Assembly: GCF_027980145.1 (NCBI RefSeq)
Contig: NZ_JAMZNK010000019.1
Span: forward strand, 1-64,000
Direction: 5' to 3'
Length of the DNA: 64,000 nucleotides
Source of the DNA: Flavobacterium azizsancarii
GTDB lineage: Bacteria; Bacteroidota; Bacteroidia; Flavobacteriales; Flavobacteriaceae
Positions 60,767 through 64,000 of this stretch are shown one piece after another. The stretch's first letter is position 1, and the number at the start of each line of letters is the position of its first letter. Below the pieces are notes generated by a model. The model was not told the origin of the DNA. It saw only the letters and a program-made list of their open reading frames with translations, and searched no databases. Both the position numbers and the translations under genes were made by a program.

Positions 60767-62356
60767 TTATCTGAGTTCCAATAAAACAAGTCCAAATTCA
60801 GAATGTACAAAAGCTTTTCCGTCCTGAACTTCTATTTCTTGTCCTGAAAAAGAATCTTTTAGTTTGGTTCCATCCTTAAAAATAGAATCAACAGGAAGTT
60901 CTTTAACACCAATTCCTAAATCTAAACCTATTACAACTTGGTCCGTATAATTACCATTAGTATAGCTTCTAGAAAATATATACGGTTTTGCCGAAATCAT
61001 ATTATGTATTCCTGCGCCAATTGCTGGATGATTTCTACGAAATTGCCCAAGTTTTTGCCAATGCCAAAGTATTTTTTGTGTTTCTTCGTTCGACTGAATA
61101 TCTTCCCAATTCATTAAAGATCGTAACGTAGCATCGCCTTCTGTACCTTCGATAACTAGGGAACGACCTGATTCATCACCATAATATACCTGAGAGATTC
61201 CGGGAGAAAGCAATAATTTAGTTCCTGATTCATATGTTCGGTTGCGATGTGCATCAAAAGGATCAGGATCATCGTGCGAGGATACGTAATTAAGAACACT
61301 GTAACCTTTTAATTCATTATGAAGTTTCTCAGAATATTTAGAGAATATAACTTCATAATCGTTTTGTGTATCTCGTTTAAATTCAAAATTGATCATACAA
61401 TTAAAACCATGTTGGAAATAATTTACTTTTCGATCTCCAAAATCATAGTCCTGTCCATTGCTTATCTCATAACCGTATACTTCGGCAATGGTATAGAAAG
61501 GGTTTTGGTCTAATATTTCTGAGGGATGGTTTTTTTTCCAGGTTTCAAAAGCATAGTCACATTGTTTTCTAAAATCGATCCAGACAATTTCTTCTGTATG
61601 TTTTACAGTATCTGCCCTGTAACCGTCAATCCCGAATTCGAGAATATAATCGGTTAACCATTTTATGATGTAATATTTTGGACTTCTGGGATAATTGGTC
61701 CTTTTGAAAAACTCCTCTAATGAAGCAATTTCTTTATCATAACGACCTTCGTTTTTCCATTTTTCGAGTAGAAAAGTTGGCAATTCCACATTCTGAGTGC
61801 TTTCGGTTCGTACATCCGGCAGATTATCTACCAAAGTGCACATTGTAGTATTTGCGAATGATTTATAGTCACAAACGACTCCTGTTCTTACCCAGTCTTC
61901 TGGCCAGATAGGATCTTCAGGAGTTACGGGACCGGTATGATTGATAACGCCGTCAAGCATAATTCTGATACCTTTTGCATGCGCTTTTTTGACCAGATTA
62001 GCTAAATCTTCTCTGGTCCCAAAATTTGGATCTAATGCTGTCCAGTCTCTTGCCCAATAGCCATGATAACCATAACTAAGTCCGGTTCCTTCGTCGACAC
62101 CACCGTGAATTTGTTCTACAATCGGTGTAAGCCAGATGACATTTATGCCTAATTTATCGAAATAACCTTCGTCAATTTTTTTAATAATTCCGATGATATC
62201 TCCGCCTTCAAAGCCACGTAATTTTCCCGGAGTTTGGGTTCGGTTGAAGTTTAAATCGTTAGAAGTATCTCCGTTATAAAAGCGATCGGTAAGTAAAAAA
62301 TAAATAGTTGCTCCTTCCCAAACGAAAGGTGTTTTTGAAGTATTGTCGTTATTCAT
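60767..62356 (-). CDS. Alpha-amylase family glycosyl hydrolase (GH13), intracellular
   Basis: 529 residues without a signal peptide. The GH13 conserved regions are visible: GIRIMLDGVINH near 122, GIDGYRADTVKH near 244 (nucleophile Asp), the general acid Glu in TIAEVYGYE near 291, and VSSHDDPD near 357. It cleaves alpha-1,4-glucans. A small C-terminal beta domain ends the protein. A second GH13 gene lies upstream on the same strand, after a 520-base repeat region, which suggests a maltodextrin-utilisation locus extending beyond the window. Confidence 0.92.
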   Translation of the reverse strand: MNNDNTSKTPFVWEGATIYFLLTDRFYNGDTSNDLNFNRTQTPGKLRGFEGGDIIGIIKKIDEGYFDKLGINVIWLTPIVEQIHGGVDEGTGLSYGYHGYWARDWTALDPNFGTREDLANLVKKAHAKGIRIMLDGVINHTGPVTPEDPIWPEDWVRTGVVCDYKSFANTTMCTLVDNLPDVRTESTQNVELPTFLLEKWKNEGRYDKEIASLEEFFKRTNYPRSPKYYIIKWLTDYILEFGIDGYRADTVKHTEEIVWIDFRKQCDYAFETWKKNHPSEILDQNPFYTIAEVYGYEISNGQDYDFGDRKVNYFQHGFNCMINFEFKRDTQNDYEVIFSKYSEKLHNELKGYSVLNYVSSHDDPDPFDAHRNRTYESGTKLLLSPGISQVYYGDESGRSLVIEGTEGDATLRSLMNWEDIQSNEETQKILWHWQKLGQFRRNHPAIGAGIHNMISAKPYIFSRSYTNGNYTDQVVIGLDLGIGVKELPVDSIFKDGTKLKDSFSGQEIEVQDGKAFVHSEFGLVLLELR

Positions 62357-62877
62357 TGAAATTGATTTTGAACATTATTGTAGAGACGCACAATAGTGTA
62401 TTTCTAAATAAAGAATATTAAAGATAAATAAAGGAAAATGGAGTTCCTTGTTTATTTTAAATTTAACAGAGATTTATAAAAAAAATCCGCTAGGAATTCA
62501 CGAATTTCTATTCTTCATAAGAGATTAAATATAATTCGTGAATTCGTAGCGGAAACTTTGTCTTAAATTTTAAACACATAGAGACATAGATTTTATTCCT
62601 TTTGAAGAGGTGAAAATAAATGATAAATCATTTACACATACCTATGGCATAAAAAAAATCCGCCACGTATTTACGAATTATTGTTTAATAAAATTCGTGA
62701 ATTCGTAGCGGAAACTTTGTCTTAAATTTCAAACACATAGAGACATAGATTTTATTCCTTATAAAAAGATTAAAAATAAATGACTAGTCATTTACACATA
62801 GCTATGTTTGTTAATGCAAGTGAAACGCCTTTTACTGCACTAAGAAAAGCTATGTTTCTATGTGTTTTATAAAAAAA
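62357..62877. repeat. Repeat region between the two amylase genes
   Basis: A direct repeat of about 155-170 bp: unit 1 at 62479-62650 and unit 2 at 62651-62807. Each has ATCCGC...CACGAATT, AATTCGTGAATTCGTAGCGG, CTTTGTCTTAAATTT, AAACACATAGAGACATAG and TCATTTACACATA. Within each, ATCCGC...AATTCG and CGAATT...GCGGA arms face each other. A final AAGCTATGTTTCTATGTGTTT arm (62850-62872) pairs with the earlier ACACATAG words. No coding signal is seen. Confidence 0.75.
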
Positions 62878-64000
62878 TTATTCCAATTCTAAAACAATTG
62901 CCGATTTTGGCTCTAAAGTAATTTCAGAAGCCAGATCGAATGTTTTACCGGTTAGGATATCTTTTCCTGATTTAAAGTTTTTGATGTTTTCTTTAAAACG
63001 ATTTGTTTTGATGGTTTGTGCTGTAGCATTGTTATTAAAAACCACCATTACCGTTTTAGCATCGGTATATCTGAAATAAACATAAGTGTTGTTTTCCGGA
63101 ATGTAATGTGTCATTTTTCCAAAATGAACTGCTTCATTCGATTTTCTCCAGTTGAATAATTTTGATGTAAAATCGAAGTATTTAGCTTGTTCCGGAGTTC
63201 TTCCTGCTGCAGTTAGAGCGTTGTTTTTATCGCCAGCCCATCCGCCAGGAAAATCTTGTCTTATATCAGCGTCGCCTTTGCTTTTGTCTCCGCCCATTCC
63301 AATTTCTGAACCATAATACAATTGTGGGATTCCACGAACGGTTGCCAATAAAGTCATTGCCAGTTTGTATTTTGGAAAATCGTATTTAAACTTATCATTC
63401 ATACGATCTGTGTCGTGATTTTCGGCAAAAACCAAAATATTATTCGTGTTTGGATACAAATAATCCATTGCAAAATTATTGTAGAATTTAATCAGTCCAT
63501 TGTCCCAGCTTGGTTCGTCTTCGTTGAAAGCAGAGGTAACCTGACTTTGAAGCGTAAAATCCATTACACTTGGTAAATTCGAATTATAGTTTTCGATTGC
63601 ACCAATTTTACTGTCTTTTTGCCAATAGGCTAAATTCGCCTGATTGTGCATCCAGATTTCTCCAACAATATTGAAGTTTGGATATTCATTAGTAATTGCT
63701 TTTGCCCAATTTGCCATTGCAGCAGGATCAGAATAATTATAAGTATCTACCCTGAATCCATCAAGATCTGCATATTCAATCCACCAGATGGCATTTTGAG
63801 TTAAGTATTTTGCTACTAGAGGATTTCTTAAGTTAAGATCCGGCATAGAAGGAACAAACCATCCATCGATACAAATTTCCTGATCTATTTTTGAAGCATG
63901 AATATCTGTAATTACTTCACGACGGTGATGTGTTTGTGTAAAGGTTTCAAACTGATTAAACCATGTTTTTGTTGGCATGTCTTTGATCATCCAGTGTGTG
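62878..64000 (-). CDS. Alpha-amylase (GH13), 5' end outside the window
   Basis: At least 370 residues are in the window; the open frame continues to base 64000 through THW before the internal MIKDMP, so the start lies beyond the edge. The catalytic regions ADLDGFRVDTYNYSD, VGEIWMHNQANLAYW and FAENHDTDRM (general acid Glu and terminal His-Asp) are present. It is the upstream, probably secreted, partner of the intracellular amylase at 60767; a signal peptide would be outside the window. Confidence 0.9.
   Translation of the reverse strand, partial: THWMIKDMPTKTWFNQFETFTQTHHRREVITDIHASKIDQEICIDGWFVPSMPDLNLRNPLVAKYLTQNAIWWIEYADLDGFRVDTYNYSDPAAMANWAKAITNEYPNFNIVGEIWMHNQANLAYWQKDSKIGAIENYNSNLPSVMDFTLQSQVTSAFNEDEPSWDNGLIKFYNNFAMDYLYPNTNNILVFAENHDTDRMNDKFKYDFPKYKLAMTLLATVRGIPQLYYGSEIGMGGDKSKGDADIRQDFPGGWAGDKNNALTAAGRTPEQAKYFDFTSKLFNWRKSNEAVHFGKMTHYIPENNTYVYFRYTDAKTVMVVFNNNATAQTIKTNRFKENIKNFKSGKDILTGKTFDLASEITLEPKSAIVLELE

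Overview
The window looks like a chromosomal segment of a Flavobacterium-type bacterium (Bacteroidota). The DNA is AT-rich. Many genes are preceded by the Bacteroidota promoter form TTG-N18-20-TAnnTTTG rather than by Shine-Dalgarno sequences. Gene content is typical of the group: a SusC-like TonB-dependent receptor, SSDD-type lipoproteins, an M56/TonB-C sensor with a BlaI repressor, ATP-dependent PEP carboxykinase, mevalonate-pathway enzymes, and many palindromic dispersed repeats between genes. No species can be named from sequence alone.

Layout. 1-320: what looks like the repeat-rich end of an IS21-like element, abutting the 3' tail of a broken gene. 321-4680 (minus): an accessory, defence-like cassette of an acidic unknown protein, a NUDIX hydrolase, a PLD-helicase-DUF3427 protein and a zinc ribbon. 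5.2-16.7 kb: AsmA-like protein, thioredoxin, a TPR histidine kinase with a LytTR regulator, two small lipoproteins, an M1 peptidase and a DUF58 protein. 16.8-18.0 kb: two identical tRNA-Asp genes, each with its own promoter and terminator, flanking five tandem hairpin repeats of about 105 bp. 18.3-24.5 kb: an AraC regulator, a TolC/HlyD/MFS tripartite exporter and a HAD phosphatase. 24.5-27.5 kb: a second accessory island with a putative toxin, a membrane-anchored partner, and one intact plus one decayed copy of the small gene whose tail also lies at position 111. 27.6-36 kb: tRNA-Leu, M20 peptidase, a lipoprotein under a BlaI-type operator, blaI and an M56 sensor, a saccharopine-dehydrogenase-like enzyme, DUF423 and pckA. 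36-46.3 kb: phytase and TonB receptor, DUF4407, small housekeeping genes, a cyclase carrying an in-frame dispersed repeat, hemW and ruvC. 46.4-55.3 kb: membrane proteins, a pseudouridine synthase and an isoprenoid group (UbiA, mevalonate kinase, diphosphomevalonate decarboxylase) interrupted by a toxin-antitoxin pair whose toxin has an early stop codon. 55.4-64 kb: TspO, unknowns, phosphatase, flavoprotein, glycerophosphodiesterase and two alpha-amylases, the last cut by the window edge.

The most unusual material is the repeat and RNA layer. There are four copies of a structured, Flavo-1-like element. There are several families of palindromic repeats that supply start or stop codons to neighbouring genes, and one repeat lies in frame inside an enzyme. 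The best candidates for undescribed protein systems are the 321-4680 cassette and the 25.4-27.0 kb toxin/partner locus.
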